A stretch of 64,000 nucleotides of DNA from contig JALONT010000011.1 in NCBI GenBank assembly GCA_025454795.1, positions 1 through 64,000 on the forward strand. Direction: 5' to 3'. Of this stretch, positions 42,251 through 50,989 are shown in pieces. Numbering within the stretch: the stretch's first letter is position 1; each line of letters starts with the position of its first letter. The notes beneath the pieces are model-generated. The model saw only the letters and a program-made list of their open reading frames with translations, was not told the DNA's origin and made no database searches. The translations under genes were made by a program, and so were the position numbers. This stretch comes from Bacteroidales bacterium (GTDB taxonomy: Bacteria; Bacteroidota; Bacteroidia; Bacteroidales; VadinHA17).

Positions 42251-43051
42251 ATGGCAGAAAAATTATCGAGAACAGACTTGCCTCCTAAATCGGGGGTGGC
42301 TGATTTTACCAGGGGAATTTCAGATATGCTTTTCCCGGTTATTGAAGGGGGTGGGGGCCGTATTATGCAGAGAAGCAAACTCAGGGACCAACTTGTGTCT
42401 TTATTGAAACCTCTTAAAGAGCGTTTGTTGGCCAGTCCGGAAAATACTGCAGAAAAATTCTTTTCCGGTCTTCCGGGAATTAAAAACAAGCTCGGAGACG
42501 ATGCTTCATTTATCGCATCCAATGACCCTGCAGCAACTGATGTAGATGAGGTCATTATGACCTATCCGGGTTTTTATGCTATCCTGGTCTATCGCATTGC
42601 CAATAGTCTTGCAGGGGAGAAAGTCCCTTTGATTCCCCGTATTATGACCGAATATGCACACTCTCTGACAGGAATAGATATTCACCCGAAAGCATCAATA
42701 GAATCTCCTTTTTTCATAGATCATGGAACGGGAATTGTTATTGGAGAGACATCCATTATAGGGAAAAGAGTCAAGCTTTACCAGGGAGTCACTATTGGAG
42801 CTCTGAGCGTGGCAAAAAGCATGGCAAGTACCAAAAGACATCCTACAATTGAAAATGACGTGATAATTTACGCTGGCAGCACTATACTGGGAGGAGAAAC
42901 CATAATCGGTCACAATAGTATAATCGGTGGTAATGTATGGCTTACTGAATCTGTATCCCCGTTTTCCCTTGTTTACCATGAGAATAAAGTGACGGTCCGC
43001 CAGCGGACAGATGATGAAGCAGATACAAAAAACAGAAATGATAAGATATGA
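42251..43051 (+). CDS. cysE: Serine O-acetyltransferase
   Basis: CysE acetylates serine with acetyl-CoA to make O-acetylserine, the substrate for cysteine synthase encoded next. The 266-residue protein has a helical N-terminal domain and a C-terminal left-handed beta-helix of hexapeptide repeats. The conserved residues are present: DIHPKASI, FFIDHGTGIVIGE with catalytic His, KLYQGVTIGAL, KRHPTIENDVIIYAGSTILG in pieces, and GGNVWL. It is longer at the N-terminus than the short EpsC type. Its last 4 bp overlap the cysteine synthase gene, so the two enzymes are co-made and may form the cysteine synthase complex. Confidence 0.93.
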   Translation: MAEKLSRTDLPPKSGVADFTRGISDMLFPVIEGGGGRIMQRSKLRDQLVSLLKPLKERLLASPENTAEKFFSGLPGIKNKLGDDASFIASNDPAATDVDEVIMTYPGFYAILVYRIANSLAGEKVPLIPRIMTEYAHSLTGIDIHPKASIESPFFIDHGTGIVIGETSIIGKRVKLYQGVTIGALSVAKSMASTKRHPTIENDVIIYAGSTILGGETIIGHNSIIGGNVWLTESVSPFSLVYHENKVTVRQRTDDEADTKNRNDKI

Positions 43052-43959
43052 AATATAATAATGTTCTTGAAACAATAGGCAATACACCGCATATACGACT
43101 CTCTAAACTGTTCCCTGGTCATGAAGTCTGGGTAAAAGATGAACGAAGAAATCCGGGAGGCAGCATTAAAGACAGAATTGCACTTGCCATGATTGAAGAT
43201 GCTGAGAACTCCGGAAAACTAAAGTCGGGAGGAGTGATCGTGGAACCCACTTCAGGGAACACAGGTATCGGACTTGCAATGGCTGGAGCTGTAAGAGGTT
43301 ATAAAGTCATCCTGGTTATGCCCGATTCGATGACCATTGAGAGAAGGAAAATCCTCAAAGCGCTTGGAGCAGAGCTGATCCTGACTCCTAAGGAATCAGG
43401 GATGTCCGGAGCAGTGAAAAAAGCGGCTGAGATTGCTGATAAGACGCCGGGATCATGGATACCCATGCAATTTGAGAATCCTTCTAATCCTGCCGTACAT
43501 TCACGGACAACAGCCCTGGAAATTATTGCGGATTTTCCTGAAGGACTTGATTATTTTGTTGCTGGGGTAGGTACCGGGGGACATTTGACCGGAGTGGGAA
43601 GAATATTAAAAGAAAGGTATCCGGAAATAAAAATAATTGCCGTGGAACCTTCGGCTTCTCCTGTCCTGAGTGGCGGAGATCCCGGTCCTCATCCCATACA
43701 GGGAATCGGGGCAGGGTTTGTACCTCGTAATTATTATCCGGGAATAGCGGACAGGATCATTTCAGTTAATGGTAGCAGTGCTTTTGAAATGGTGAGATCC
43801 GTTTCACTAATTGAAGGTCTTTTGGCCGGCATTTCAACTGGTGCTTCACTTGCTGCAATTTTTAGTTTGCAGAATGAGATACCGGGAGGAAGCAGAATTT
43901 TATTAATTGCCTATGATACCGGTGAGAGGTACTTAAGTATTCCTGATTTATGGGATTAG
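43048..43959 (+). CDS. cysM: Cysteine synthase (O-acetylserine sulfhydrylase), CysM-like
   Basis: The enzyme replaces the acetyl group of O-acetylserine with sulfide to make cysteine. The 303-residue fold-type II PLP protein has the PLP lysine in RNPGGSIKDRIAL near residue 41, the substrate loop EPTSGNTGIGLAMAG near 68 and the phosphate-binding GVGTGGHLTGVG near 174. The form SIKDR and the MQFENPSNPAVH segment suit the CysM branch, but CysK is possible. It overlaps cysE by 4 bp. Together the pair performs the last two steps of cysteine synthesis. Confidence 0.93.
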   Translation: MKYNNVLETIGNTPHIRLSKLFPGHEVWVKDERRNPGGSIKDRIALAMIEDAENSGKLKSGGVIVEPTSGNTGIGLAMAGAVRGYKVILVMPDSMTIERRKILKALGAELILTPKESGMSGAVKKAAEIADKTPGSWIPMQFENPSNPAVHSRTTALEIIADFPEGLDYFVAGVGTGGHLTGVGRILKERYPEIKIIAVEPSASPVLSGGDPGPHPIQGIGAGFVPRNYYPGIADRIISVNGSSAFEMVRSVSLIEGLLAGISTGASLAAIFSLQNEIPGGSRILLIAYDTGERYLSIPDLWD

Positions 43960-44019
43960 GAACTGTACGCGAAACATCTTATTTTAAGCTGATTCCCAAT
44001 CAATTGGCAAAAATAATAT

Positions 44020-45108
44020 ATGCGAATTCTTCTTCTGATAAAAAGCTTTGACTTCGGCGGTGCCGAAAATCATGTGCGCGATCTTGCCAACCAACTGGAA
44101 GAAAATGATAATGAAGTTTTTGTTATATCCGCAAAAGGATCGCAGACTGAAAGATTAAACAGAGGGATACATTTCAGAAATCTGAAAATGTCGGATATCT
44201 TTTCCCTGTTACAGATAATTTATCTTTGCCGGTTCCTGTCCGTTAATAAAATAGATGTCATACATGCCCATAAACGATTGGCTGTTTTCCTGGGATCTGT
44301 TGCCGGAAAAATCATGAGAGTTCCAGTTGTAGCTACCGTTCATGGAAGGCCACGTTATGATCTGCGTTCCCGGATATCAAGGAAATTTACCGACAGTATA
44401 ATATTTGTAAGTAAAAGAACTATTGATGCTAACAGGGAACTCCTTGATATTATAAAAAAATCTGTCTTTATTCCGAATGGCGTTGAAATCAGAGAGAATA
44501 CTGCTCAAAGAGATTATTATTCAGTGAGCTATATCTGTAGAATCGATAAAAAACATTCTTCAGTAATTACTATGCTTATAAGGGATGTACTTCCGGAAAT
44601 ACTAAGGGAGTTTCCTCAAGTTTCCCTGAATATAATTGGTGATGGTAAATACCTCAAAGCTCTTACAAGGAAAGCAGAGGAAATGAATACTTTTCATAAA
44701 AAGACGGTATGTAAAATTCGTGGTTATGTAACAGAGGTGAAGCCAGAGATAAAGAGGTCTGGAATAGTTCTTGGGGTCGGAAGAGTTGCAATCGAAGCCC
44801 TTTCGTGTTCAGTCCCTGTTATTCTTCTCAATCAGAGATTTCTGGGAGGATTTATTACAGAACAGAACTTCCATTTTTACAAACACAGTAATTTTGTTGC
44901 TGTTACTCATAACGCACCCGATTCCGGGGTTCTTACGGAGATCCTTCGCGAGTATTTTAAGAATCCGGCTCATTATCAGGCAGAAGCCTCAGGAATTGTA
45001 AAACTTGTACGTGAAAATTTCTGTATTAAAAAAATATCATCCGATATAATGGCTGTTTATATTAATGCTGTTGAATCAAAGAAAACCACATTATGGAAAC
45101 GGGCCTGA
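44020..45108 (+). CDS. Glycosyltransferase family 4
   Basis: The 362-residue protein is a GT-B fold glycosyltransferase. The N-terminus MRILLLIKSFDFGGAENHVRDLANQL has the acceptor-side glycine motif. IDVIHAHKRLAVFLG and TVHGRPRYD follow, and the C-terminal half holds IIGDGKYLKAL and GVGRVAIEALSCSVPVI for nucleotide-sugar binding. Such proteins build surface polysaccharides or LPS. The donor and acceptor cannot be told. It stands 61 bp after cysM and has no polysaccharide genes around it, so it may be an isolated transferase. Confidence 0.85.
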   Translation: MRILLLIKSFDFGGAENHVRDLANQLEENDNEVFVISAKGSQTERLNRGIHFRNLKMSDIFSLLQIIYLCRFLSVNKIDVIHAHKRLAVFLGSVAGKIMRVPVVATVHGRPRYDLRSRISRKFTDSIIFVSKRTIDANRELLDIIKKSVFIPNGVEIRENTAQRDYYSVSYICRIDKKHSSVITMLIRDVLPEILREFPQVSLNIIGDGKYLKALTRKAEEMNTFHKKTVCKIRGYVTEVKPEIKRSGIVLGVGRVAIEALSCSVPVILLNQRFLGGFITEQNFHFYKHSNFVAVTHNAPDSGVLTEILREYFKNPAHYQAEASGIVKLVRENFCIKKISSDIMAVYINAVESKKTTLWKRA

Positions 45109-45158
45109 TTTTCGAAAATACTTTCTTATACTTAATACTTATTACCTGTAAAATAAAA

Positions 45159-45189
45159 TTGACTTTGGTTTTTTTATGTTGTAATTTTA
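45159..45189 (+). promoter_or_regulatory. Possible promoter of the 45239 lipoprotein gene
   Basis: TTG at 45159-45161 and TAATTTTA at 45182-45189 (7 of 8 to TAnnTTTG) are 20 bp apart. The predicted start near 45196 gives a 43-nt leader. Confidence 0.4.
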
Positions 45190-45238
45190 ATGAACAAATT
45201 TCTAATCCAGTTTAAATTAACAACTAAAACCTGTAACT

Positions 45239-46063
45239 ATGAAAAAGATCACAATTGTCTGGATTCTTATGATAATTCTTGCATGGGGCTGTTCTCAGGA
45301 AAAACCTGTTGAAAAAACAATCCTTGGGATGGGAACCGATTATGTGTATTTTCCTCAGGTTCTGAACGGTAAAATCAAGGAATTAAAGGAAACAAACTAT
45401 TGGGCTGCCGAAAAGGACGGTAAAATTACTAAAGGGAATCCAGCAACATGGGAAGACCTTGATAGTGTAGGTTCTACCAGGAATATTGTAGCGTACTTTG
45501 ACAACACAGGTTCTCTGACAAAATATGATCTTGTGGATGAGAATAATGTAATCCGGTACAGCACAATCGGAACAATTGAAAATGGCAAATATGTAAGGTT
45601 GGAAGATAAATTAAAAGATAGCACTTATCAATATACAATCCCGGAATATGATAGTCAGGGATATTTAGTAGGAGGGAAAAGGTACAGCCCAATTGTTGAC
45701 ACGCTTTTAACAAGCTATGTTATTAAATATGATGAGAATGGCAATTATAACAAAATTGAATTTTTTAATTTCAAAAATCAGTTAAGAGGCTACCAGGCTT
45801 TTTCATTAAATGAGCTGGGTAAAGTTATTGAAACTAAATTCTTCACAGGGGATGATACTTTAAGACAAACCTTTGTCAATAATTACAATGATAAAGGCTC
45901 CCTGACCGGACAGAAGATCTATATTGAAAAACCGAAAAGTTCTGTTTCATGGGATGTGCAGGATCTGGAGTTCGATGACCATGGCAACGCTTTAATGATA
46001 TTTAGCAATATAGATGAAGGGAAATTTAAACTGGTTGCTGAAAGGACCTATATTTATTATTAA
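45239..46063 (+). CDS. Lipoprotein of unknown function with YD-like beta repeats
   Basis: The 274-residue protein has a lipoprotein signal (MKKITIVWILMIILAWGC, acylated Cys18) and about 255 mature residues. The mature part repeats a loose pattern of strands ending in Gly: DNTGSLTKYDLVDENN, PEYDSQGYLVGGKRY, YDENGNYNKIEFFNF, YNDKGSLTGQKIY and DDHGNALMIF. This resembles YD/MORN-type or YwqK-like beta repeats. I do not recognise a family. It is probably surface or periplasmic. It is alone on its transcript, with 617 bp of gene-free DNA after it. Confidence 0.65.
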   Translation: MKKITIVWILMIILAWGCSQEKPVEKTILGMGTDYVYFPQVLNGKIKELKETNYWAAEKDGKITKGNPATWEDLDSVGSTRNIVAYFDNTGSLTKYDLVDENNVIRYSTIGTIENGKYVRLEDKLKDSTYQYTIPEYDSQGYLVGGKRYSPIVDTLLTSYVIKYDENGNYNKIEFFNFKNQLRGYQAFSLNELGKVIETKFFTGDDTLRQTFVNNYNDKGSLTGQKIYIEKPKSSVSWDVQDLEFDDHGNALMIFSNIDEGKFKLVAERTYIYY

Positions 46064-46379
46064 GATCTGATTTCCAGGGTATAATCCGGATATAAGATTG
46101 GAATATTTCCGACGTTTGGCACTGGCGGCAATCTTTCAGTAACTTCTTAGAATGGTAGTTTGCAGCTAGCCATATTTATTCCACATCAGGAGATACCACT
46201 TCTTTGTTCTGCCAAATGGACAAAGTGTGACCATAAAGTAATAACAGGACAGTAAAATATTTGACGAGATGCTTAAATCCATTGACATAAATACTTGTAA
46301 TTACTTGCCATGAACTATAAGATTTCTGATCTTTGATTAGTGACTAATGATGAAATCAGAAACATCTAAAGTTGCAATG

Positions 46380-46414
46380 AAGCCCCCGGCAATAAACACT
46401 CCGGGGGCTTTGTT
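46380..46414 (+). terminator. Strong intrinsic terminator with no gene directly upstream
   Basis: AAGCCCCCGG (46380-46389) pairs perfectly with CCGGGGGCTT (46401-46410) around 11 nt, followed by TGTT. The nearest upstream gene stops at 46063, over 300 bp away. Confidence 0.75.
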
Positions 46415-46614
46415 ATTAATGTTTAGAATTATTACATCAAAGCCATAATGACCATTTATTAATAACTGATTTATTCTTCCGAAATTTGAGTTCAGCGGCA
46501 TTTTCTTTTTCAAAGAACTTAAACCTATTTCAACGTTTTAACTTCTTAAACCCTTTTTAAACCCACCCCAAACCCCTCCAAGGAGGGGATCTTTTAACCT
46601 TTTATCTTTTTTCT

Positions 46615-46645
46615 TTGGTCTTTTATCTTGTTTCTTTTATCTTTG
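46615..46645 (+). promoter_or_regulatory. Predicted promoter of yifB
   Basis: TTG at 46615-46617 and TATCTTTG at 46638-46645, 20 bp apart. Transcription would begin near 46652, 29 nt before the yifB start. Confidence 0.65.
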
Positions 46646-46680
46646 ATTAGTGTTTCTAATGTGCTAGTAAACTTCTGATT

Positions 46681-48219
46681 ATGTTAGTAAGAACATTTGC
46701 CAGTGCCGTTACCGGTATTGATGCAGTGACAGTTACCATTGAGGTGAATGTGTCGCGCGGGATCCGTTTTTTCCTAGTAGGGCTGCCTGACAGTGCAGTC
46801 AAGGAGAGTCAGCAGAGAATTGAATCGGCTTTACGTTCACTGGGTTATCACTGGCCGGGTAAACAGGTAGTAATAAATATGGCTCCTGCCGATATACGCA
46901 AAGAGGGCTCATCATACGACCTTCCCCTTGCAATGGGTATTCTGACTGCCGATGAGAAGGTCATCAGGGAGGAGATAGAATCATTTATTATGATGGGAGA
47001 ACTCTCTCTCGACGGAACCTTACAGCCTGTCAAAGGAGTACTTCCGATAGCATTAAGGGCCAGGGAAGAGAAATTCAGGGGAGTGATTGTACCTCTTAAG
47101 AACGCCCGTGAAGCTGCAGTAGTGAACGGGATCGATGTCTATGGGATGGAAAAGCTTGGTGATGTTGTTGAATTTTTCAATGGCACCAGGAAATTCGAAC
47201 CTGTCAGGGTTGATCTGATGGAGATATTCAATAATGAAGCAAATAAATATGATGTCGATTTTTCTGATGTCAGAGGCCAGGAAAATGTCAAACGAGCGCT
47301 CGAAGTAGCGGCTGCAGGAGGGCATAATATTATAATGATCGGTCCTCCCGGATCAGGAAAGACCATGTTAGCCAAACGTATTCCTACCATAATTCCACCT
47401 CTCACGCTTGAGGAAGCACTTGAAACGACCAAGATCCATTCTGTAGCTGGTAAAATTGACGACCACACAGCACTTATGACTAAAAGACCATTCAGATCGC
47501 CGCATCATACAATTTCTGATGTTGCGCTGGTAGGAGGCGGTACATTTCCACAACCGGGAGAAATATCGCTTGGCCATAACGGAGTCCTTTTTCTTGATGA
47601 ACTCCCTGAATTCAAACGGACAGTGCTTGAAGTCATGAGACAGCCCCTGGAAGACAGGGTGATAACTATTTCACGTGCAAAATCGACGGTGGATTACCCT
47701 GCAAGCTTTATGTTGGTGGCAAGCATGAACCCCTGCCCTTGCGGATTCCATAATCACCCTGAAAAAGATTGTATGTGCTCTACAGGAATGGTGCAGAAGT
47801 ACCTTAACAGGATTTCAGGTCCGCTACTCGACAGGATTGATATTCATATAGAGGTTGTTCCTGTAAAGTATGATAAGCTTGCTGATTCAGGGAGAACTGA
47901 AAAATCGGCCGTGGTACGTGAAAGAGTGGTAAAAGCAAGAGAAAAACAGGCAAAAAGGTTTGCCTCATTCAGAGGCATTTATTCAAATGCTCAGATGTCT
48001 TCCTCCATGCAACGGAGATATTGTCAACTCGATGAGGCCGGAGGGCGGCTTCTTAAAACTGCGATGGAACTCAGGGGTCTGTCTGCACGGGCTTACGACA
48101 GAATCCTGAAAGTGGCCAGGACAATAGCGGATCTTGCTGATTCAGAAAATATTACAGCGGAGCATATTTCTGAGGCCATAAATTATCGCAACCTTGACAG
48201 GGAAGGATGGGCCGGCTGA
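46681..48219 (+). CDS. YifB family Mg chelatase-like AAA ATPase (ComM-related)
   Basis: The family includes ComM, a hexameric helicase that moves branches during natural transformation. The 512-residue protein has the N-terminal ChlI-type domain (VEVNVSRGIRFFLVGLPDSAVKE in adjoining pieces), then an AAA core with Walker A GPPGSGKT near residue 220. Further motifs are the Mg-chelatase loop FRSPHHTISDVALVGGG, Walker B VLFLDELPEF near 303, and MNPCPCGFHNHPEKDCMC with five cysteine/histidine ligands. The C-terminal lid has LSARAYDRILKVARTIADL. It is full length. The genes on both sides are on other transcripts, and other competence genes are not in the window. Confidence 0.93.
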   Translation: MLVRTFASAVTGIDAVTVTIEVNVSRGIRFFLVGLPDSAVKESQQRIESALRSLGYHWPGKQVVINMAPADIRKEGSSYDLPLAMGILTADEKVIREEIESFIMMGELSLDGTLQPVKGVLPIALRAREEKFRGVIVPLKNAREAAVVNGIDVYGMEKLGDVVEFFNGTRKFEPVRVDLMEIFNNEANKYDVDFSDVRGQENVKRALEVAAAGGHNIIMIGPPGSGKTMLAKRIPTIIPPLTLEEALETTKIHSVAGKIDDHTALMTKRPFRSPHHTISDVALVGGGTFPQPGEISLGHNGVLFLDELPEFKRTVLEVMRQPLEDRVITISRAKSTVDYPASFMLVASMNPCPCGFHNHPEKDCMCSTGMVQKYLNRISGPLLDRIDIHIEVVPVKYDKLADSGRTEKSAVVRERVVKAREKQAKRFASFRGIYSNAQMSSSMQRRYCQLDEAGGRLLKTAMELRGLSARAYDRILKVARTIADLADSENITAEHISEAINYRNLDREGWAG

Positions 48220-48220
48220 G

Positions 48221-48264
48221 TTCGGCTTCGCTCACTCAGACCGGCCAGAGTGAGCGAAGCCGGA
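48221..48264. repeat. 17-bp inverted repeat directly after yifB
   Basis: 48221-48237 pairs with 48248-48264 (one G-T mismatch; arm TTCGGCTTCGCTCACTC) around a 10-nt loop containing CCGGCC. It begins one base after the yifB stop codon. No T-run follows on either side. It may be an interspersed repeat or a bidirectional transcript end between convergent genes. Confidence 0.6.
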
Positions 48265-48305
48265 CGATAAGTGAACACTTAGTGCTATGTGGTTAAAGAA
48301 TAAAA

Positions 48306-49613
48306 TTAGATAATACTGATATTATCCAGGATGTTGCTAATCTCCTGACGCCGGGTATTGAGATTGTCTATCAGCGAACGATTTGCAATAGATTTTATAT
48401 TGTACCGCAAAGTGTAGAACCGCTCCCAGAATATCTCCCGGTAGAACAAAACAATATATCCCAGCAGTGGCACAAAAAAACATAGCAGGAATCCTGTCCA
48501 TCCTGCAAATATCGCTGCAAGGATAAGCAGGACAGGGAAATAGATCAGGTAAAGCACCGTTCCGGAACTTATATAAACCGAACTATAAAATCTTGGATCT
48601 TTGATCAGCTTATCACAGATGAATTTCGGTACTATAAAAGGGATCAGGTTGCTTATATAACCTGCAAGGAATAAAGGGAATCCTGCAATTAGAGCAAAAT
48701 ATCTTAAAAAGCCCCAGTCAAGTTTCCGGGCAAAATTCTCATCCTTTAGTCTGCTTGTCTTAAGCAGCGCAGCATACTTTATTACTTTTTCATTGAGTAA
48801 TCTGGTTTCTTCTGCAGAACTTTTTGACAGATGGTTGATCTTATCAGCAATCTTTTTTTCCATTATCCTTCTGTCGTCTTTATCAAAACGCCACTGAAAG
48901 AATGGAAGGACCATATTGTTTCGTTCCATGATCAGAAGATGTTCTGCAAGGGAGTCATTACCCGGAGCTTCAATTATTATCACCTCTTTGCGCAAGCTTG
49001 CATCACATTTTTCATTAAAGGCGAGCAATGCTTTTGCAGGGTGTGCCTGGTAAATATCTTTCAACTCCCTGATGCTGAACGGATCACCGAAGTTGATCAT
49101 TACCTCTTTCCGGAACTTTGCAGGGTAAGTGTAATTTATGCCGACCGGAACGATATTGACATCCAGACCAAATTTCTCCTCAGCACCGAATGCCAGCCTT
49201 GCAGTTCCTTTCCGAAGTTTCTGAAGTCGCTTCTCCTGAACACAGGTACCCTCTGAGAACATTATGAAATTCCCGTTATTACGCAGTATCTCATATATTC
49301 CTGTGAATGTTTCAAGATTCTTATGTACATTTTCAAGACCCTCCTCGATCCTGTAAACGGGCGAAACATTCAGTTCACGAAGACAAAACCTGGCGAAAGG
49401 TTTCCTGAACATATCGGCTCTCATGGTGAAATGTATCGGTTGTGGGAGATAGGACCCGACAAGTACTCCGTCCATAAAAGAATTCTGATGATTGCCAACA
49501 AAAAGAAGAGGTTTTTCAAGAGGCACTTTCTTCAGATTCGAATAAAAAATACGCCTGAAGAATACCCTGAAGGTAAACGGCGGAATAATATATTTCAAGA
49601 ACCTGGAAAGCAT
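48306..49613 (-). CDS. 1-acyl-sn-glycerol-3-phosphate acyltransferase-like membrane protein (PlsC family)
   Basis: The 435-residue protein carries the acyltransferase domain in its first 250 residues. The catalytic His42 and Asp48 are in NHQNSFMDG, with five residues between rather than four; a similar spacing occurs in one branch of the family. Motif III is FSEGTCVQEKRLQKLRKG near 118, and VPVGINYTYPAKF follows. The C-terminal part (about 305-405) has three or four helices. Closely related two-part proteins acylate glycerolipids or related molecules; the substrate is not determined. The protein is convergent with yifB and stands alone. Confidence 0.85.
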   Translation of the reverse strand: MLSRFLKYIIPPFTFRVFFRRIFYSNLKKVPLEKPLLFVGNHQNSFMDGVLVGSYLPQPIHFTMRADMFRKPFARFCLRELNVSPVYRIEEGLENVHKNLETFTGIYEILRNNGNFIMFSEGTCVQEKRLQKLRKGTARLAFGAEEKFGLDVNIVPVGINYTYPAKFRKEVMINFGDPFSIRELKDIYQAHPAKALLAFNEKCDASLRKEVIIIEAPGNDSLAEHLLIMERNNMVLPFFQWRFDKDDRRIMEKKIADKINHLSKSSAEETRLLNEKVIKYAALLKTSRLKDENFARKLDWGFLRYFALIAGFPLFLAGYISNLIPFIVPKFICDKLIKDPRFYSSVYISSGTVLYLIYFPVLLILAAIFAGWTGFLLCFFVPLLGYIVLFYREIFWERFYTLRYNIKSIANRSLIDNLNTRRQEISNILDNISII

Positions 49614-49873
49614 TTAAATCATCCCTTAAGAATACCCTGAAATTTGAAAATACAAGTTAAGAATTAATACTAAGCGGAAAGATAGGTATTTAATCTTATT
49701 AATATAAATTCGGTTCAGGGTTTACCCTTTCTTGGGTTAGACCGGTAACTTCCCAGATATTGCAGCAGACAGGCACATTAAATACATTTTCTTTTTCAAT
49801 AACCCGGATTTCTTTGCAGAGTCATCTATTTGTTATAATTTTATGTCTTAATAACCTACCTGATCTTCTTTGC
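49614..49873. other. Divergent intergenic region, no clear promoter
   Basis: No gene or repeat is evident. An open frame precedes the next gene from 49760 but it has no coding character. The acyltransferase and the SiaB-like genes diverge here; no TAnnTTTG element in a good position was found. Confidence 0.4.
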
Positions 49874-50989
49874 ATGGATCTCACACGTCGGATTCGCGAT
49901 AAAATGATGGAAGAACGCCTGATGTTTGTTTACAGGGGCGTTGTTACAAACGAAAATTCCGTTCCCCTGCTTATGCTTCTGGAGAAAGAGATGGAGAATG
50001 CAGAATTTGGATTTGTGGGAAGGAAAAGACTCTTTATGTTTGTGCTGGAAAGCCTGCAGAACGTTTCACGGCACAGTGACAGGAATGATCATGCTAATAT
50101 GTCACTGGTTGTTTATTCCAAGTCAGACAGTGGGTATACTGTGACAACTGGTAACGTTATTTCCACATCTAATATCCTTGACCTGAAAAAAAAGCTGGAT
50201 GAGATCAATCACCTTGAGACAAAAGAGATCAGGACTGTTTACAGACAAATGCTGAGTAACTCCGAATTCAGCACCAAGGGTGGAGCCGGGCTCGGACTTA
50301 TAGAAATGGCAAAGAAAACAGGGAATAAGCTTGATTACGATTTTCTGGAGCTGGATAATGTCAATTCATATTTTATTTTAAGTAAAACAGTTGATTCAGA
50401 GGGAGTCGGAATGCATTTCGGTGCTGCTGAAAAACCCTTCAGGGGTAAAGCTGTGGCCCAGCTTGAAAGACTGCTGGCAGAAAATAATATCTATCTTATA
50501 TGGTCAGGCCACATATCTCAGGACGTTGGAAAGGAAGTCCTGTCCTTCACTGAAACGAAACTGGCTGAAGATGATATAGAATCAAATCTGCGTCGACGGG
50601 TATTCAGTATTCTTGTAGAAATAATCGAAAATGTCGCAAAATACAGTCCGGGACAGGAAGCTGAAGAGCAATATGGAATGCCTGTTGCTATGATAAGATT
50701 TGAAAATAACATATATTCTGTCACAACAGGCAACCTGATCCTCAATGATAAGGTGGAGCACCTGAAAGGGAAACTGGACCTTATTAATCAAAATGATAAG
50801 GCAGGTCTGAAAGAACTCTTCAGAAAGTCCCTGTCAGTACAAACAATAAGCACTGACGGTACTGGAAATATGGGGCTCATTGATATGGCAAGAAAATCAG
50901 GAAGCAAGCTTGTTTACCTGTTTGAAAAGATAAATGACCTTTATTCCTATTACACTCTGACAGTAAAAATTGAAGAAAACAGCGGTTAG
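49874..50989 (+). CDS. Protein with two tandem SiaB-like/GHKL (DUF6272) domains
   Basis: The 372-residue protein consists of two similar halves of about 185 residues. Each starts with an amphipathic segment (YRGVVTNENSVPLL, LIWSGHISQDVG). Each then has a GHKL N-box (ESLQNVSRHS near residue 70; EIIENVAKYS near 258), a VTTGN turn, and a G-box-like GGAGLGLIEMA or GTGNMGLIDMA. This is the pattern of SiaB-type proteins (DUF6272), where SiaB is a kinase for a SiaC anti-sigma-antagonist-like protein. Published SiaB proteins have one such domain, so two in a row is unusual. The frame is open upstream to 49760, but MDLTRRIRDKMMEERLMF at 49874 fits the family start. It ends 4 bp inside the convergent lpxH gene. 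Confidence 0.75.
   Translation: MDLTRRIRDKMMEERLMFVYRGVVTNENSVPLLMLLEKEMENAEFGFVGRKRLFMFVLESLQNVSRHSDRNDHANMSLVVYSKSDSGYTVTTGNVISTSNILDLKKKLDEINHLETKEIRTVYRQMLSNSEFSTKGGAGLGLIEMAKKTGNKLDYDFLELDNVNSYFILSKTVDSEGVGMHFGAAEKPFRGKAVAQLERLLAENNIYLIWSGHISQDVGKEVLSFTETKLAEDDIESNLRRRVFSILVEIIENVAKYSPGQEAEEQYGMPVAMIRFENNIYSVTTGNLILNDKVEHLKGKLDLINQNDKAGLKELFRKSLSVQTISTDGTGNMGLIDMARKSGSKLVYLFEKINDLYSYYTLTVKIEENSG

Larger units (their letters stand above)
46064..46680. ncRNA. Gene-free region with possible small RNA, terminator, C-rich repeat and yifB promoter
   Basis: No reading frame is supported. ATCTTTGATTAGTG occurs at 46329-46342 and again at 46639-46652, where it is the yifB promoter region. The first copy is followed by a strong terminator (46380-46410), so a short RNA of about 75 nt (46341-46414) is possible. 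46561-46590 is a C-rich repeat with CCCCTCC/GGAGGGG, and 46591-46640 repeats CTTTTATCTT three times. Confidence 0.3.
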
